The notes: generated from the letters alone by a model not told the origin. A stretch of 64,000 bases of DNA from an uncultured Marinococcus sp. (GCF_947493875.1 NZ_CANLSU010000002.1:310001-374000), one strand, 5' to 3'. Positions 11,705 through 24,228 are shown, numbered from the stretch's first letter. Made by a program: numbers and translations.

Positions 11705-12640
11705 ATGGCAAAAGTGACGGCAACGGATTTAAAGGAGCGGTTTCAATTAGAGCTGCTCGCCGGGGAAGAAGGGCTGTACCGGGCGATAACCACGAGCGAT
11801 ATTTCCCGTCCGGGAATAGAAATGGCCGGTTTTTTTACATATTATCCTGCCCGGCGGCTGCAGCTGCTTGGGCGGACAGAGCTTTCTTTTTTTCAACAGC
11901 TCCAGGACGAAGAAAAGCAGGAACGCATGGAAAAGCTGTGTACATACGACACTCCGGGCATTGTCATCTCGCGTGGGCTGGTAGCTCCGCCGGAGCTGAT
12001 TGAGAATGCGGAAAAGACCGGTGTTCCGATCATGCGCTCGCATCTGGCAAGCACGCAGCTGATCAGCCAGCTGACGAACTATCTCGATACGAAGCTGGCC
12101 AAATCGACAGCGATGCACGGCGTGCTGGTGGATATTTACGGCATCGGTGTGCTGATTACCGGGGCGAGCGGCGTAGGGAAAAGTGAAACGGCGCTTGATA
12201 TCGTACGCCGGGGCCACCGGCTTGTAGCGGATGATTCTGTCGAAATCCGTCAGCAGAACGGTGACACCCTTGTTGGCACAGCACCGGAGCTGATTCAGAA
12301 CCTGCTTGAAATCCGGGGTCTTGGCATTATCGATGTCATGACGCTGTTTGGGGCAGGGGCTGTCCGACCATATAAACGCATCTCGCTGACCATTCACCTT
12401 GAGCTCTGGGATGAACAAAAAGCGTACGACCGCCTCGGTCTTGATGAAGAGACGCTCCAGGTGCTCGACACGGAGATTCAGAAGCTGACCGTTCCGGTGC
12501 GGCCGGGACGAAACCTTGCCGTTATTATTGAAGTGGCGGCGATGAACTTCCGGCTGAAACGGATGGGCGTGAACACAGCTCAGCAGTTTTCGGACCGGTT
12601 AAAACAGATGATTGACGACGGTGATAAAGAAGAATTTTAA
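11705..12640 (+). CDS. hprK: HPr kinase/phosphorylase
   Basis: HprK phosphorylates and dephosphorylates Ser46 of HPr and Crh and so controls CcpA-dependent catabolite repression. The 311-residue protein has the N-terminal DRTGG-like domain, a Walker A motif GASGVGKS (153-160), the catalytic [10 protein letters not shown] region with His138, and the HprK signature near residues 200-212 ([11 protein letters not shown]). It heads the conserved hprK-lgt-ppaX-yvoF operon, and its substrate Crh is encoded at 27215. The ATG has GGAGG upstream. Secure. Confidence 0.97.
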   Translation: MAKVTATDLKERFQLELLAGEEGLYRAITTSDISRPGIEMAGFFTYYPARRLQLLGRTELSFFQQLQDEEKQERMEKLCTYDTPGIVISRGLVAPPELIENAEKTGVPIMRSHLASTQLISQLTNYLDTKLAKSTAMHGVLVDIYGIGVLITGASGVGKSETALDIVRRGHRLVADDSVEIRQQNGDTLVGTAPELIQNLLEIRGLGIIDVMTLFGAGAVRPYKRISLTIHLELWDEQKAYDRLGLDEETLQVLDTEIQKLTVPVRPGRNLAVIIEVAAMNFRLKRMGVNTAQQFSDRLKQMIDDGDKEEF

Positions 12641-12676
12641 TTATTATACATTTAGCAGTCAGGAGTGGCAGGGGAT

Positions 12677-13507
12677 ATGATTTATTCATCGATGCAGCCG
12701 ATCGACCGGGTCGCCTTTGAAGTCGGGTCTGTGCCTATTTACTGGTACGGGATTCTCATTGGCCTCGGCGCTCTGCTTGGGTACATTTTAGCTTCCTATG
12801 AAGCAAAAAAACGCGGGCTCCCGGAGGATATTTTCGCGGATCTGCTCATTTTTGCCATACCGATTTCGATTATCTGCGCCCGGTTGTATTACGTGATTTT
12901 TGAGTGGGGCTATTACGCCCAGAATCCGGGAAGTATTCTGGCGGTATGGGAAGGCGGTCTTGCCATACACGGCGGATTGATTGGTGCCGTGCTTACGGGC
13001 ATTGTCTTTTCGAAAATCAAACGGGTTTCCTTTTGGAAGCTGGCTGACATTGCCGCACCGAGCATTATTTTAGGGCAGGCGATTGGACGCTGGGGCAATT
13101 TTATCAACCAGGAAGCCCACGGCGGCGAAGTGAGCCGATCGTTTTTAGAGGGGCTGCAGCTGCCGGAATTCATTATTAATCAGATGTATATTGAGGGAGC
13201 CTACTATAATCCCACGTTTTTGTACGAATCGCTTTGGAATATCGCGGGATTTTTACTTCTTTTAGGACTGCGCCGGGTCAATCTCCGCCGCGGGGAGCTG
13301 TTTTTAACGTATGTTATCTGGTATTCCTTCGGACGCTTTTTCATCGAAGGAATGCGGACCGACAGCTTAATGCTGTTTGATACGATCCGGGTGGCACAGC
13401 TGATTTCAGTGCTTTTGATCATCGCAGCCGTGAGTCTGATTTTATACCGCAGACAGGCAGGCCTTGCCAAAGCAAGATACTTAAGTAAAGACGGTCCCGG
13501 CATATAA
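12677..13507 (+). CDS. lgt: Prolipoprotein diacylglyceryl transferase
   Basis: Lgt moves diacylglycerol from phosphatidylglycerol to the lipobox cysteine of prelipoproteins, the first step of lipoprotein maturation. About 276 residues with seven membrane segments, the HGGLIG motif (His near 98), the [13 protein letters not shown] signature and NPTFLYES. The start at ATG 12677 is preferred because AGGAG (12661-12665) is 11 bases upstream; the GTG at 12665 lies inside that site. Second gene of the hprK operon. A putative lipoprotein substrate is encoded at 54897. Confidence 0.95.
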   Translation: MIYSSMQPIDRVAFEVGSVPIYWYGILIGLGALLGYILASYEAKKRGLPEDIFADLLIFAIPISIICARLYYVIFEWGYYAQNPGSILAVWEGGLAIHGGLIGAVLTGIVFSKIKRVSFWKLADIAAPSIILGQAIGRWGNFINQEAHGGEVSRSFLEGLQLPEFIINQMYIEGAYYNPTFLYESLWNIAGFLLLLGLRRVNLRRGELFLTYVIWYSFGRFFIEGMRTDSLMLFDTIRVAQLISVLLIIAAVSLILYRRQAGLAKARYLSKDGPGI

Positions 13508-13532
13508 GGATAAAAGCGAAAGGGGAAGCCTC

Positions 13533-14189
13533 ATGACCAGATGGAATACACTGCTGTTTGATTTAGACGGCACGCTGATTGATACCAATGATTTGATCAT
13601 TTCTTCTTATGAACACGTGCTGACGTATTATGCCCCGGACCAATACAGCAGGGATGACATCATCAGCTGGATCGGGGTGCCGCTGGCGGATAACTTTTCA
13701 AGCATCAGCAGCAACCCAAGCCAGGTGGAACAGATGATTGACACGTACCAATCCCACAACCTGGCAAACCATGAAACGCTCGTCCGGGAATACGACGGCG
13801 TGTATGACACTATTAAAAAGCTGTACGAGCGGGGCTATTCCCTCGGTATTGTAACGACAAAGAGAAGGGAAGCGGCGGTCAAAGGAGCCGATATGCTCGG
13901 GCTGCTTCCTTTTTTCTCGACGTTCGTTACAGTGGATGATGTTGAAAACCCGAAGCCGCATCCGGAGCCGCTGCAAGTAGCCATGACACAGCTGAATGCC
14001 CGTCCGGAGGAAACCATTATGATTGGGGACAGCCAGTTTGATATTATGGCAGGAAAAAATGCCGGTGTTCACACAGCGGGAGTGGAATGGACCATCAAGG
14101 GTGCATCGTTTCTGAAAAATTATGAACCGGACTGGATGCTCACCCGGATGAGCGATCTGCTCGATATTGTCGGGGAACCAGAGGAATGA
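13533..14189 (+). CDS. ppaX: Pyrophosphatase PpaX (HAD family)
   Basis: PpaX hydrolyses the pyrophosphate that the phosphorylase activity of HprK releases. The 218-residue HAD hydrolase has motif I FDLDGTLIDT (Asp10, Asp12), motif II at VTTKRRE and motif III/IV GDSQFD. It follows lgt by 26 bases and overlaps yvoF by 4 bases (ATGA), as in B. subtilis. The neighbourhood with hprK supports the specific pyrophosphatase call over a generic phosphoglycolate phosphatase. Confidence 0.94.
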   Translation: MTRWNTLLFDLDGTLIDTNDLIISSYEHVLTYYAPDQYSRDDIISWIGVPLADNFSSISSNPSQVEQMIDTYQSHNLANHETLVREYDGVYDTIKKLYERGYSLGIVTTKRREAAVKGADMLGLLPFFSTFVTVDDVENPKPHPEPLQVAMTQLNARPEETIMIGDSQFDIMAGKNAGVHTAGVEWTIKGASFLKNYEPDWMLTRMSDLLDIVGEPEE

Positions 14190-14665
14190 GAAAAACAGAT
14201 CGTTATTTCCCGGGTAATAATACCAATGCTCTGTGGCAGATGTACCGTACGGTCCCTTTTTTGAAGGCCTTCAAAAATACGGCGGTTATTGAAGCTTCGC
14301 GGGTCGTGCCGTTTGTGTCGGTAAAGCGGTGGATGTACCGGCAGCTGCTTGGAATGGAAATAGGTGAAAAAACGGCGCTTGCGTATAAGGTCATGCCGGA
14401 TCTCATGTTTCCGGAGAAAATTCATATTGGCAGCAATTCTATTATTGGTTATCAATCGACGCTTTTGACCCACGAGCATTTAATTGATGAATACCGGCTC
14501 GGCGATATTGTAATCGGAAACGAGGTTATGGTCGGTGCCAACGTGACTATTCTGCCCGGGGTGACGATTGGCGACCGGGCGGTGGTGGCAGCAGGAACGG
14601 TCGTGCATAAAGACGTGCCTCCGCGGGCCTTTGCCGGCGGCAGTCCGATGCGGATAAGAACATAG
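14186..14665 (+). CDS. yvoF: Acyltransferase YvoF (left-handed beta-helix, hexapeptide repeats)
   Basis: A 159-residue hexapeptide-repeat acyltransferase related to maltose/galactoside O-acetyltransferases. The C-terminal half has the repeat pattern IHIGSNSIIGYQS, IVIGNEVMVGANVTILPGVTIGDRAVVAAGTVV with the closing DVPPRAFAGGSP turn. The start overlaps the ppaX stop (ATGA). It is the last gene of the hprK operon, followed by a terminator. The acceptor substrate is unknown. Confidence 0.9.
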   Translation: MRKTDRYFPGNNTNALWQMYRTVPFLKAFKNTAVIEASRVVPFVSVKRWMYRQLLGMEIGEKTALAYKVMPDLMFPEKIHIGSNSIIGYQSTLLTHEHLIDEYRLGDIVIGNEVMVGANVTILPGVTIGDRAVVAAGTVVHKDVPPRAFAGGSPMRIRT

Positions 14666-14670
14666 GCTTC

Positions 14671-14699
14671 AAGCCGGCTTTTTGAAGGCCGGCTTTTCG
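14671..14699 (+). terminator. Rho-independent terminator after yvoF
   Basis: Perfect 8-bp stem AAGCCGGC/GCCGGCTT with a 9-base loop, followed by TTCGCTTTT. The T-run is interrupted, so termination may be partial. Confidence 0.8.
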
Positions 14700-14720
14700 C
14701 TTTTCTGGAAGCGTAAAAGG

Positions 14721-14748
14721 CTGATAGGGCAGTGAATATTGTTATAAT
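14721..14748 (+). promoter_or_regulatory. Possible upstream promoter of the his operon
   Basis: A consensus -10 TATAAT (14743-14748) is preceded, with a 16-base spacer, by the weak -35 CTGATA (14721-14726). It lies upstream of the better-spaced promoter at 14767. Confidence 0.5.
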
Positions 14749-14766
14749 GAAAGCAGAAAAGGAAAA

Positions 14767-14795
14767 TTGACGGTGTAAAAAAAGATGTGTAAACT
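14767..14795 (+). promoter_or_regulatory. Likely main promoter of the his operon
   Basis: TTGACG (14767-14772), 17-base spacer, TAAACT (14790-14795). The palindrome at 14815 lies just downstream of the expected start point. Confidence 0.65.
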
Positions 14796-14814
14796 ATGAT
14801 TATTCTTTATTTTG

Positions 14815-14834
14815 TTAGTACATTAGCGAACTAA
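14815..14834. promoter_or_regulatory. Candidate his-operon operator, TrpR-fold (YerC/HisR-like) type
   Basis: TTAGTACATTAGCGAACTAA is an imperfect 20-bp palindrome: the two 10-base arms agree at 7 positions with TTAGT at each end. It lies 20 bases after the -10 and 30 bases before hisZ, a repressor position. TrpR-fold regulators (YerC/HisR) are proposed for his genes in Bacillales; assignment of this site to such a regulator is inference. Confidence 0.5.
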
Positions 14835-14863
14835 AGCATCGTGAAGAGAAAAGGAGAGAGAGT

Positions 14864-16051
14864 ATGAGTAAGCTTTTTATGTTTGAAAAGCCGCTTGGGA
14901 TGCGCGATGCGCTTCCGGGATATTTTCAGACAAAACGGAACGTACAACGGGTCATTAACGATGAATGGGAAAGCTGGGGGTACCTGCCTGTCGAAACGCC
15001 GACACTGGAGTATTACGATACAGTGGGGAGCGCGTCGGCGATTCTTGATCATCAGCTGTTTAAACTCCTCGATCAGCAGGGACGGACGCTGGTGCTGCGT
15101 CCGGACATGACAGCACCAATTGCCCGGGTGACGGCATCCGGGCTGCAAAAGCAGCATTTTCCCATCCGTTTGGCTTATCATACTAATGTCTTCCGCGCGC
15201 AGCAGCTTGAGGCCGGACGTCCGGCAGAATTTGAACAGCTCGGGGTGGAATTGATTGGAGACGGCACTTCAAGTGCGAACGGGGAAGTCGTCTCTCTTAT
15301 GATTGAAGCTCTGCGAAAAACCGGGCTGACCATGTTTCAAATTACGGTCGGGCACGTCGGGTACGTGAACGCGCTGCTTGAAGAGGTGCTCGGAAATGAT
15401 GAACGTGCTGATGATCTGCGCCGGTTTTTATATGAAAAAAACTATGTCGGCTATCGCCAGCACGTGGAAAATCTCCCGCTTTCCTCTCTTGATAAGAAAA
15501 AGCTGAACAGCCTGCTGCGCCTCCGGGGCGACTGGCGGACCCTGGACGAAGCATTGAATCTGGTTCAGACACCGGCAGCAAAGGAAGCGCTCGAGGAGCT
15601 GCAGGAGCTGAAAACGGTGCTTGAACACTATGACCTGTCCGATTACATTAAGCTCGACTTTAACTTATTTATGCATATGAGCTACTACACCGGCATCGTA
15701 TTTGAAAGCTACGGCAACAACCTGGGTGTGCCGCTTGGAAGCGGCGGCCGCTATGATGAACTGCTGCAGCAGTTTAACCGTCCGGCCCAGGCTGTCGGAT
15801 TCGGTCTCCGGCTTGATCTGCTGGTCGAAGCTCTTGGCCTTACGGGAGCGGTACCTTCCCAGACGTGTATTTTATTCAGCCCGGAGCGCCGCCCGGAAGC
15901 AGTGGAGCACGCGCGTAAGCTCCGCGAAACCGGAAAACGGGTCGTGCTGCAGGATATCCGCGGCGTAGAGGACGTGGATCAGCTGAGCGGGTCCTATGAG
16001 GATGTTGTATCCATGATCGGAAAAAAGAAGGAGGGAGCTTCGCATGAATGA
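14864..16051 (+). CDS. hisZ: ATP phosphoribosyltransferase regulatory subunit HisZ
   Basis: HisZ is a catalytically inactive paralogue of histidyl-tRNA synthetase that forms a complex with the short HisG enzyme and gives it histidine feedback control. The 395-residue protein keeps class II synthetase core motifs ([31 protein letters not shown]) but lacks a full anticodon-binding domain. It is the first gene of hisZGDBHAFI, which is the arrangement expected with a short HisG. The stop overlaps hisG by 8 bases. Confidence 0.94.
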   Translation: MSKLFMFEKPLGMRDALPGYFQTKRNVQRVINDEWESWGYLPVETPTLEYYDTVGSASAILDHQLFKLLDQQGRTLVLRPDMTAPIARVTASGLQKQHFPIRLAYHTNVFRAQQLEAGRPAEFEQLGVELIGDGTSSANGEVVSLMIEALRKTGLTMFQITVGHVGYVNALLEEVLGNDERADDLRRFLYEKNYVGYRQHVENLPLSSLDKKKLNSLLRLRGDWRTLDEALNLVQTPAAKEALEELQELKTVLEHYDLSDYIKLDFNLFMHMSYYTGIVFESYGNNLGVPLGSGGRYDELLQQFNRPAQAVGFGLRLDLLVEALGLTGAVPSQTCILFSPERRPEAVEHARKLRETGKRVVLQDIRGVEDVDQLSGSYEDVVSMIGKKKEGASHE

Positions 16052-16685
16052 ATGGCTGACAATCGCGATGCCAAAGGGACGGATTTTCGAAGAAGCGGTG
16101 CAGCTTCTACGTAAAGCCGGATTTCCCATTCCTCCGGAATTTGAAGAATCCAGAAAGCTGATCGTCGACGCCCCGGAAGCAAATATGCGTTTTATCCTGG
16201 CGAAGCCGATGGATGTGCCAACCTATGTTGAACACGGGGTGGCAGACATTGGGGTCGCCGGCAAGGATACAATGATTGAAGAAGAGCGTGACGTGTATGA
16301 AGTGCTGGATTTGAAAATCAGTGCCTGCTACCTGGCAGTGGCCGGTCTTCCAGAGTATGAAAAGTCCGATGTAAATCCAAAGGTGGCGTCAAAGTATCCG
16401 AATCTGGCGACGCAGTACTTTAAGCAGCAGGGCGAACAGGTGGAAATTATTAAATTAAACGGATCGATTGAACTGGCACCGCTTGTCGGTCTGGCAGACC
16501 GTATTGTAGACATTGTTTCCAGCGGCCAGACGCTGAAGGAAAATGGTTTAATAGAGCTTGAAACGATTGTGCCGATTACCTCCCGGCTGATCGTCAATCC
16601 GGTAAGCTATCGTTTGAAGGATACCGTTATTGATGATCTCGTGGAGCGTGTCGCCCAGGTGATAGGAGTGGAAGAACAGGTATGA
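16044..16685 (+). CDS. hisG: ATP phosphoribosyltransferase, short form
   Basis: HisG joins ATP and PRPP to make phosphoribosyl-ATP, the first step of histidine synthesis. At 213 residues it is the short form that needs HisZ. It shows the N-terminal [13 protein letters not shown] motif, the [13 protein letters not shown] loop, and the PRPP-binding [14 protein letters not shown] region. It overlaps hisZ by 8 and hisD by 4 bases, so translation is coupled. Confidence 0.97.
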   Translation: MNEWLTIAMPKGRIFEEAVQLLRKAGFPIPPEFEESRKLIVDAPEANMRFILAKPMDVPTYVEHGVADIGVAGKDTMIEEERDVYEVLDLKISACYLAVAGLPEYEKSDVNPKVASKYPNLATQYFKQQGEQVEIIKLNGSIELAPLVGLADRIVDIVSSGQTLKENGLIELETIVPITSRLIVNPVSYRLKDTVIDDLVERVAQVIGVEEQV

Positions 16686-17956
16686 TGAAAGTGACCCCTT
16701 TGGATAAATCAGTAACGCTTGAACGCACCATTGAAGGAGGAACCGAAAAGCAGCGGGAATCGGTCTCCTCCATTATTGAAAAGGTGCGGGAAAACGGAGA
16801 TAAAGGACTCATGGAGCTGACCGAGATATTTGACCGCGTGACCCTCGATGAGCTGTTTGTCCAGCAGGAAGAAATAGATGAGGCGTATAAGCAGGTGGAC
16901 GATAAAGAGCTCGAGGCGATCCGCAAAGCGATTGAAAACATCCGTGATTTTCATCAGCGCCAGCTCCGGCAGTCGTGGATGGTAACAAAAGAAGACGGGA
17001 CGATGCTCGGCCAGCGGATTATTCCGTTTGACCGCGTCGGTATTTATGTGCCGGGAGGCAAAGCAGCCTACCCGTCGACTATTATGATGGATGCCATCCC
17101 GGCAATCGCTGCAGGTGTGAAAAGCATTACGATGTGTTCGCCTCCCGGAGAGGACCAGCGCCTTCATCCGATGGTGCTCGTCACTGCCAGTGAGCTTGGC
17201 ATTAAACGTATCGCGAAAATTGGGGGAGCACAGGCGGTAGCTGCGCTTGCCTATGGCACGGAGAGCATCCAGAAGGTGGATAAAATCGTCGGGCCCGGCA
17301 ACATTTATGTTGCGCTGGCTAAACGCGAAGTGTTCGGTCAGGTGGCGATCGACAGTATCGCCGGACCAAGCGAGATCGTCGTGCTTGCTGATGAAACAGC
17401 CCGGGCGGATTATATTGCAGCCGACATGCTTTCCCAGGCGGAGCACGATGAACTCGCCTCGGCTGTACTTGTAACCACCTCGGAGGAGCTCGGCAAAAAA
17501 GTGGCGGAAGAGCTTGAGCGTCAGCTGGAGGACCTTCCACGCAAAAAGATTGCGGAAGAGTCTCTTGATAAGCACGGAGCCATTTACTTAACCGAAACGA
17601 TGGCGGAGGCAGTGGAGGCTGTAAACCGGCTTGCGCCGGAGCATCTGGAGATCATGACCGCCCAGCCGGATAATCTGCTCGGCTCCATCCGTCACGCCGG
17701 TGCTGTCTTTTTAGGGCCTTACAGTGCCGAAGCGGTCGGTGATTACTTTGCCGGCCCGAACCACGTGCTTCCGACGAGCGGCACGGCCCGGTTCTCGAGC
17801 CCGCTCGGTGTCGATGATTTTGTGAAACGCTCCAGCGTGATTTCCTACAGCAAAGAAGCACTCGAGGAAAACGGGGAATACATTTCTGCGATCGCCCGGA
17901 TTGAGGGCCTTGAAGCACATGCGCGCGCAGTGGATATCCGGAAGGGGGAGAAGTAG
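16682..17956 (+). CDS. hisD: Histidinol dehydrogenase
   Basis: HisD oxidises L-histidinol to L-histidine in two NAD-dependent steps using a zinc ion. The 424-residue protein contains [15 protein letters not shown], the signature [31 protein letters not shown], the zinc-site region SQAEHDE, the active-site LAPEHLEIM and the [15 protein letters not shown] segment. The start overlaps the hisG stop; ATG-ATG gives two adjacent start choices. Length is typical. Confidence 0.97.
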   Translation: MMKVTPLDKSVTLERTIEGGTEKQRESVSSIIEKVRENGDKGLMELTEIFDRVTLDELFVQQEEIDEAYKQVDDKELEAIRKAIENIRDFHQRQLRQSWMVTKEDGTMLGQRIIPFDRVGIYVPGGKAAYPSTIMMDAIPAIAAGVKSITMCSPPGEDQRLHPMVLVTASELGIKRIAKIGGAQAVAALAYGTESIQKVDKIVGPGNIYVALAKREVFGQVAIDSIAGPSEIVVLADETARADYIAADMLSQAEHDELASAVLVTTSEELGKKVAEELERQLEDLPRKKIAEESLDKHGAIYLTETMAEAVEAVNRLAPEHLEIMTAQPDNLLGSIRHAGAVFLGPYSAEAVGDYFAGPNHVLPTSGTARFSSPLGVDDFVKRSSVISYSKEALEENGEYISAIARIEGLEAHARAVDIRKGEK

Positions 17957-17957
17957 A

Positions 17958-18548
17958 ATGGCAGAACGCAGAGGAAGCGTTGAACGCAAGACGGGAGAAA
18001 CATCCATCCGCCTGCAGTTTGGCATTGACGGCGAAGGGGACGGGGTCATACAGACGAACGTTCCGTTTATGAGCCATATGCTCGACCTGTTTAAAAAGCA
18101 CGGCCATTTCTCTCTCGACGTGCAGGCCGAAGGCGATGTGGAAGTGGATGATCACCATACGACCGAGGATATCGGTATCTGCCTCGGCGAAGCCTTCGGA
18201 CAGGCGCTCGGCGATAAAAAAGGCATTCGCCGCTACGGCCAGGCCAAAATTCCGATGGACGATGCGCTCGCAGAGGTCATTGTGGATTTAAGCAACCGCC
18301 CGCATCTTGAATTCCGGGCAGAGCTGCCGGCAGCCAAGGTAGGAACATTTGATACCGAGCTCGTCCATGAGTTTTTGTGGAAATTCGCGGTGGAGGCCCG
18401 GATGAACCTTCACGTAGTCGTCCATTACGGACACAACACTCATCATATTATTGAAGCGGTATTTAAAGCGATGGCACGGGCTCTTGACGAAGCAACCCAG
18501 CTGGACCCGAGAGTGAAGGGCGTTCCTTCAACCAAAGGAATGCTGTAA
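17958..18548 (+). CDS. hisB: Imidazoleglycerol-phosphate dehydratase
   Basis: HisB removes water from imidazoleglycerol phosphate to give imidazoleacetol phosphate, using manganese. The 196-residue protein is the monofunctional form, with the metal-binding pairs [16 protein letters not shown] and [15 protein letters not shown]. The start at 17958 is chosen because AAGGGGGAG overlaps the hisD end just upstream and the length then fits the family (about 195). It begins 2 bases after the hisD stop. Confidence 0.97.
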   Translation: MAERRGSVERKTGETSIRLQFGIDGEGDGVIQTNVPFMSHMLDLFKKHGHFSLDVQAEGDVEVDDHHTTEDIGICLGEAFGQALGDKKGIRRYGQAKIPMDDALAEVIVDLSNRPHLEFRAELPAAKVGTFDTELVHEFLWKFAVEARMNLHVVVHYGHNTHHIIEAVFKAMARALDEATQLDPRVKGVPSTKGML

Positions 18549-18568
18549 AGAAAAGGAGTGGAGCGCTT

Positions 18569-19213
18569 GTGATAGGAATAATCGATTACGGCATGGGTAA
18601 CCTGTACAGCGTGAAAAAGGCACTGGAACGACTGGATATTCCTTATTTTGTCTCTGAGCATACGAAGAAGCTTGCGGAAGCGGACGGCCTGATTCTCCCG
18701 GGAGTCGGTGCTTTTCGGGACGCGATGAATTTAATCCGGGAAAACGGGCAGTTTGAGTTTATTGAACACTGGGCGGCTGACGGCAAACCGCTGCTTGGCA
18801 TCTGTCTTGGCATGCAGCTGTTGTTTGAAGGCAGCGACGAACACGGGGAAACAGAAGGGTTCGGCTTTCTGCCCGGGCATGCCCGCCGGTTTTCCGGAAA
18901 AGACAGCCAGGGAAGAAGACTGAAGGTGCCGCACATGGGCTGGAACTCGCTTACGTTTCATCAGCCGGACCACCCGCTATTGAAAAACGTAGAGGAAGGC
19001 CATGCATATTTTGTGCATTCCTACGTGATTGAAACTGCCGATCCGGACGTTTTGATTGCGACAAGCGATTACGGCGAAACCGTACCGGCGGTGGTTGGCC
19101 GTGGCGAAATCATGGGCACGCAGTTTCATCCTGAAAAAAGCAGCAGAATCGGCATTGGTATGCTTGAAAATTTCGGGGCGATTGTCCGTGAAAGGAGTGG
19201 GGCCCATGAGTGA
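18569..19213 (+). CDS. hisH: Imidazole glycerol phosphate synthase glutaminase subunit (GTG start)
   Basis: HisH is the class I glutamine amidotransferase that feeds ammonia to HisF. The 214-residue protein begins [18 protein letters not shown]. It contains the nucleophile motif [17 protein letters not shown] (catalytic Cys), and the His-Glu pair in [10 protein letters not shown] near the C-terminus. The GTG start has AAGGAGTGG upstream. The stop overlaps the hisA start by 8 bases. Confidence 0.97.
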   Translation: MIGIIDYGMGNLYSVKKALERLDIPYFVSEHTKKLAEADGLILPGVGAFRDAMNLIRENGQFEFIEHWAADGKPLLGICLGMQLLFEGSDEHGETEGFGFLPGHARRFSGKDSQGRRLKVPHMGWNSLTFHQPDHPLLKNVEEGHAYFVHSYVIETADPDVLIATSDYGETVPAVVGRGEIMGTQFHPEKSSRIGIGMLENFGAIVRERSGAHE

Positions 19214-19937
19214 TTTTATTGTATACCCGGCCATCGATATTCGGGACGGTAACTGTGTCCGCCTTTTTCAGGGCGACTATAATCAGGAGACTGTCTACGG
19301 CGATTCGCCGTTTGAGATGGCTGCTTCATTTGCCAAGGCGGGAGCAGCCTGGATTCATATGGTTGATCTTGACGGGGCAAAAGAAAAACGGCGCATCAAT
19401 CATGCCCACGTGGTCCGTGCTGCACGGGAGCTTGATGTCCGTATCCAGGTCGGCGGAGGGATCCGGACCGAAGAGGATGTGGACTATTACTTATCCAACG
19501 GCGTGGACCGGGTGATACTCGGCAGTGTTGCCCTCCAGTATCCAGAGTTTGCACGGGATATGCTTGAAAAATACGGTGGGCGCATCGCTATCGGTCTTGA
19601 TGCAAGAGATGGGTACGTGGCCGTTAACGGCTGGCTCGACACCTCGGAAGTAACCGCGGTCGAGCTTGGACAGGAAATGGCTGCCCACGGGGCGGAGACA
19701 TTTATATTCACCGATATATCCACCGATGGGACGATGACCGGACCGAACGTAGAGGCGACAAGGCAGCTCGCAGAAGCGACCGGCGTAAACGTCATTGCTT
19801 CCGGTGGCATCGGCACTATGGAGGATGTCCGGAATCTTGCGGAGAAGCGTAACAAAGGGATATCGGGTGTCATTGTCGGAAAAGCGATATATACCGGCAA
19901 AGTGGATGTGGCAGAAGCCGTGAAGGAGGTACAGTAA
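19206..19937 (+). CDS. hisA: ProFAR isomerase HisA
   Basis: HisA isomerises the phosphoribosyl-formimino intermediate before the HisHF step. The 243-residue TIM barrel begins [21 protein letters not shown] with the catalytic Asp in the first strand (PAID). It has [13 protein letters not shown], the second catalytic Asp in [14 protein letters not shown], and the phosphate-binding [12 protein letters not shown]. The start at 19206 has GAAAGGAG upstream and gives the usual length. The stop overlaps hisF by one base (TAATG). Confidence 0.97.
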   Translation: MSDFIVYPAIDIRDGNCVRLFQGDYNQETVYGDSPFEMAASFAKAGAAWIHMVDLDGAKEKRRINHAHVVRAARELDVRIQVGGGIRTEEDVDYYLSNGVDRVILGSVALQYPEFARDMLEKYGGRIAIGLDARDGYVAVNGWLDTSEVTAVELGQEMAAHGAETFIFTDISTDGTMTGPNVEATRQLAEATGVNVIASGGIGTMEDVRNLAEKRNKGISGVIVGKAIYTGKVDVAEAVKEVQ

Positions 19938-20695
19938 TGCTTACGAAACGGATTATTCCATGTCTGGATGTGAAAGAAGGACGGGTCGTGAAGGGCACAC
20001 AGTTTGTGGAACTGAGGGACGCCGGCGACCCGGTGGAACTCGCTGCGTTTTATGATGAGCAGTGGGCGGATGAGCTTGTGTTTCTCGATATTTCCGCCTC
20101 GCATGAAGGACGGAAAACGATGATAGACGTCGTGGAGCAGGTGGCTGCAAGCATTGCCATTCCGTTCACGGTAGGTGGTGGCATCAGCTCGGTCGATGAT
20201 ATGCGCAACATGCTCCGCGCCGGCGCGGATAAAGTGTCGCTTAATACGGCCGCGGTCAAAAACCCAGAACTGATTACTCAGGGGTCCACCTATTTCGGCT
20301 CGCAATGTATTGTCGTAGCGGTGGATGCCAAGTACGATGAGTCGATCGGATCCTGGAGAATCTATACCCACGGCGGCCGCACGCCCACCGACTGGGAAGT
20401 CGTCGACTGGGTCAAAGAAGTCGCCGCCCGCGGAGCCGGCGAAATTCTTCTGACGAGCATGGATCAGGACGGAGCGAAGACCGGCTTTGACGAGGCGTTG
20501 ACACGAACGGTCAGCGAAGCAGTGGACGTGCCTGTTATTGCCTCCGGAGGCGCTGGCGCCAAAGAGCATTTTGTGGATGTATTTGAAAAATCAGGGGCGG
20601 ATGCGGCACTAGCTGCTTCAATCTTTCACTATAAAGAAACATCGATTGAAGAAGTTAAGGCTTTTATCCGGGAGAGAGGAGTCTTAGTACGATGA
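19937..20695 (+). CDS. hisF: Imidazole glycerol phosphate synthase cyclase subunit
   Basis: HisF closes the imidazole ring with ammonia from HisH and releases AICAR. The 252-residue TIM barrel has the start [19 protein letters not shown] (catalytic Asp in CLD), [13 protein letters not shown], the second Asp in [15 protein letters not shown] and [13 protein letters not shown]. It sits between hisA and hisI, overlapping by 1 and 4 bases. Typical length. Confidence 0.97.
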   Translation: MLTKRIIPCLDVKEGRVVKGTQFVELRDAGDPVELAAFYDEQWADELVFLDISASHEGRKTMIDVVEQVAASIAIPFTVGGGISSVDDMRNMLRAGADKVSLNTAAVKNPELITQGSTYFGSQCIVVAVDAKYDESIGSWRIYTHGGRTPTDWEVVDWVKEVAARGAGEILLTSMDQDGAKTGFDEALTRTVSEAVDVPVIASGGAGAKEHFVDVFEKSGADAALAASIFHYKETSIEEVKAFIRERGVLVR

Positions 20696-21321
20696 ACGTC
20701 GACGAACTAACTTTTGATGAAGCAGGTCTGATTCCGGCCGTAGTGCAGGACGCCGTCAGCAAAGAGGTGCTGACGCTTGCCTATATGAACAAAGAATCGC
20801 TGCAGAAAACAATCGATACGAAGGAAACCTGGTTTTACAGCCGCTCCCGCCAGGAGCTCTGGCATAAAGGAGAAACCTCGGGAAACAGGCAGCAGGTGAC
20901 AGACATCCGGTACGACTGCGACAGCGACGCGTTAAACGTGCTTGTGGAACCGGCAGGTCCTGCATGCCATAAAGGAGACTACAGCTGTTTTTCCCGTTCC
21001 CTGCTGTCGGATGAAAAGCAGTCAGCCGACGGCCGGCGGTTTGCGATTATTAATGAACTCGAGCAGGTCATTGCCACCCGCGAGGCGGAAATGCCGGAGG
21101 GCGCCTACACGACGTACTTGTTTACCGAGGGCGTGGATAAGATTTTGAAAAAAGTCGGTGAAGAAGCCGGAGAAGTAATTATTGCTTCGAAAAACCGGGA
21201 TCACGAAGAATTGAGCTGGGAGACAGCTGATCTTCTTTACCATCTGCTCGTGCTTTTGCGGGAACAGAAGCTTCCCCTTGATGAGGTGCTGCGGGTGCTT
21301 GAAGAAAGACATCGTTCGTAA
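20692..21321 (+). CDS. hisI: Bifunctional phosphoribosyl-AMP cyclohydrolase / phosphoribosyl-ATP pyrophosphatase
   Basis: A 209-residue HisIE fusion catalysing steps 2 and 3 of histidine synthesis. The N-terminal cyclohydrolase half (to about residue 110) has [19 protein letters not shown] and the metal ligands in [10 protein letters not shown] and [12 protein letters not shown]. The C-terminal half is the MazG-like pyrophosphatase with [13 protein letters not shown] and [13 protein letters not shown]. It is the last gene of the operon, followed by a terminator. No hisC or hisJ gene is found in the window. Confidence 0.96.
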   Translation: MNVDELTFDEAGLIPAVVQDAVSKEVLTLAYMNKESLQKTIDTKETWFYSRSRQELWHKGETSGNRQQVTDIRYDCDSDALNVLVEPAGPACHKGDYSCFSRSLLSDEKQSADGRRFAIINELEQVIATREAEMPEGAYTTYLFTEGVDKILKKVGEEAGEVIIASKNRDHEELSWETADLLYHLLVLLREQKLPLDEVLRVLEERHRS

Positions 21322-21342
21322 TAAAGGCTGAGCACAGAAAAG

Positions 21343-21367
21343 ACCGTCCTTCCGGGCGGTTTTTTCT
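21343..21367 (+). terminator. Rho-independent terminator of the his operon
   Basis: Seven-pair stem ACCGTCC/GGGCGGT (one G-T pair) with loop TTCC, followed by TTTTTCTTT. Confidence 0.9.
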
Positions 21368-21424
21368 TTGGTCATTCTCCTCCGTGGTTTTTGAATGCTG
21401 AAAAAACATGCGGGCTGCTGAGAG

Positions 21425-21453
21425 TTTTCATGAAGCAGAGGGCGTGTTATAAT
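21425..21453 (+). promoter_or_regulatory. Promoter for the TPR gene yvcD
   Basis: Consensus -10 TATAAT (21448-21453) with an extended TGT element, 17-base spacer and weak -35 TTTTCA. Confidence 0.6.
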
Positions 21454-21515
21454 GTCACAATTGATGTGGAACGTGAAGGAACAAAGAAAAACAAACGAAG
21501 GAAGGATGAAAGGAA

Positions 21516-23581
<2,066 letters not shown>

Positions 23582-23608
23582 GCCCTCCGGCTGAAACGGC
23601 GACGCACA

Positions 23609-23640
23609 GGCGCAGAAAATCATTTCTGCGCCGTTTTTTT
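23609..23640 (+). terminator. Rho-independent terminator of trxB
   Basis: Perfect 10-bp stem GGCGCAGAAA/TTTCTGCGCC with loop ATCA, then G and seven T. Confidence 0.95.
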
Positions 23641-23681
23641 AGTGCAAAGAGCAGAAAACGCGGAATACTTTCTTTTGTAAA

Positions 23682-23710
23682 TTGTCTGAACCATCGAAGG
23701 ATAGTATACT
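23682..23710 (+). promoter_or_regulatory. Promoter for the yvcI-rapZ-yvcK-whiA operon
   Basis: TTGTCT (23682-23687), 17-base spacer, TATACT (23705-23710). Confidence 0.75.
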
Positions 23711-23738
23711 GGAGAAAGGTATATGTGAGGTGGTACAC

Positions 23739-24212
23739 ATGCAACGGGTGACAAATTGTTTTTTACAGCAGAACGATCAACTGCTTATGCTCAAGAAACC
23801 AAGCTACGATTGGTGGAATGCCCCGGGCGGAAAAATGGAGCCGGGGGAGTCGGTGTATGATTCCGTCCGGCGGGAGTTCCGTGAAGAAACGGGCCTTTCG
23901 CTTGAACGTCCGCACCTGCGGGGCATTTTCACCTTTATTACGATGGAGAACGGACTTACAGCGAATGAGTGGATGATGTTTACATTTGAAGCTTTTGGCG
24001 CCGGGGGCAGGCTGCTTAATGAGTCTCCGGAGGGCATCCTTGAATGGAAGGAAAAGCAGAAAGTGACGTCTCTTCCCATGGCTGAAGGCGATAAAGCCAT
24101 TGTCGAGCATATTTTGAATAATAAAGGAACGGTGTATGGTACGTTCCGCTATACGAAGGACCGCCGGCTTTTGGAGAGCCGGTTTGAGCAGTCAACGCCA
24201 TACTTTATGTAA
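23739..24212 (+). CDS. yvcI: NUDIX hydrolase YvcI
   Basis: A 157-residue NUDIX (MutT-type) hydrolase. The NUDIX box reads [20 protein letters not shown] followed by ETGL, with all acidic and arginine metal-site residues present. The N-terminus [21 protein letters not shown] and the WWNAPGGK lead-in match B. subtilis YvcI. ATG 23739 is chosen because GAGGTGG lies 6 bases upstream. First gene of the yvcI-rapZ-yvcK-whiA cluster. Substrate unknown; 8-oxo-dGTP or another nucleoside diphosphate derivative is possible. Confidence 0.92.
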   Translation: MQRVTNCFLQQNDQLLMLKKPSYDWWNAPGGKMEPGESVYDSVRREFREETGLSLERPHLRGIFTFITMENGLTANEWMMFTFEAFGAGGRLLNESPEGILEWKEKQKVTSLPMAEGDKAIVEHILNNKGTVYGTFRYTKDRRLLESRFEQSTPYFM

Positions 24213-24228
24213 AAGAGGGATGCGGATT

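Noticed and set aside
14700-14863. Possible His T-box leader before hisZ
   Set aside because: The leader from the promoter to hisZ is only about 60 bases and has no T-box sequence or specifier stem.
16709-17575. Open frame of 288 codons on the minus strand over hisD
   Set aside because: Antisense shadow of hisD, no signals for expression.
19487-20569. Open frame of 360 codons on the minus strand over hisA-hisF
   Set aside because: Antisense to two well-conserved, overlapping his genes, with no promoter or ribosome site and no family signature.
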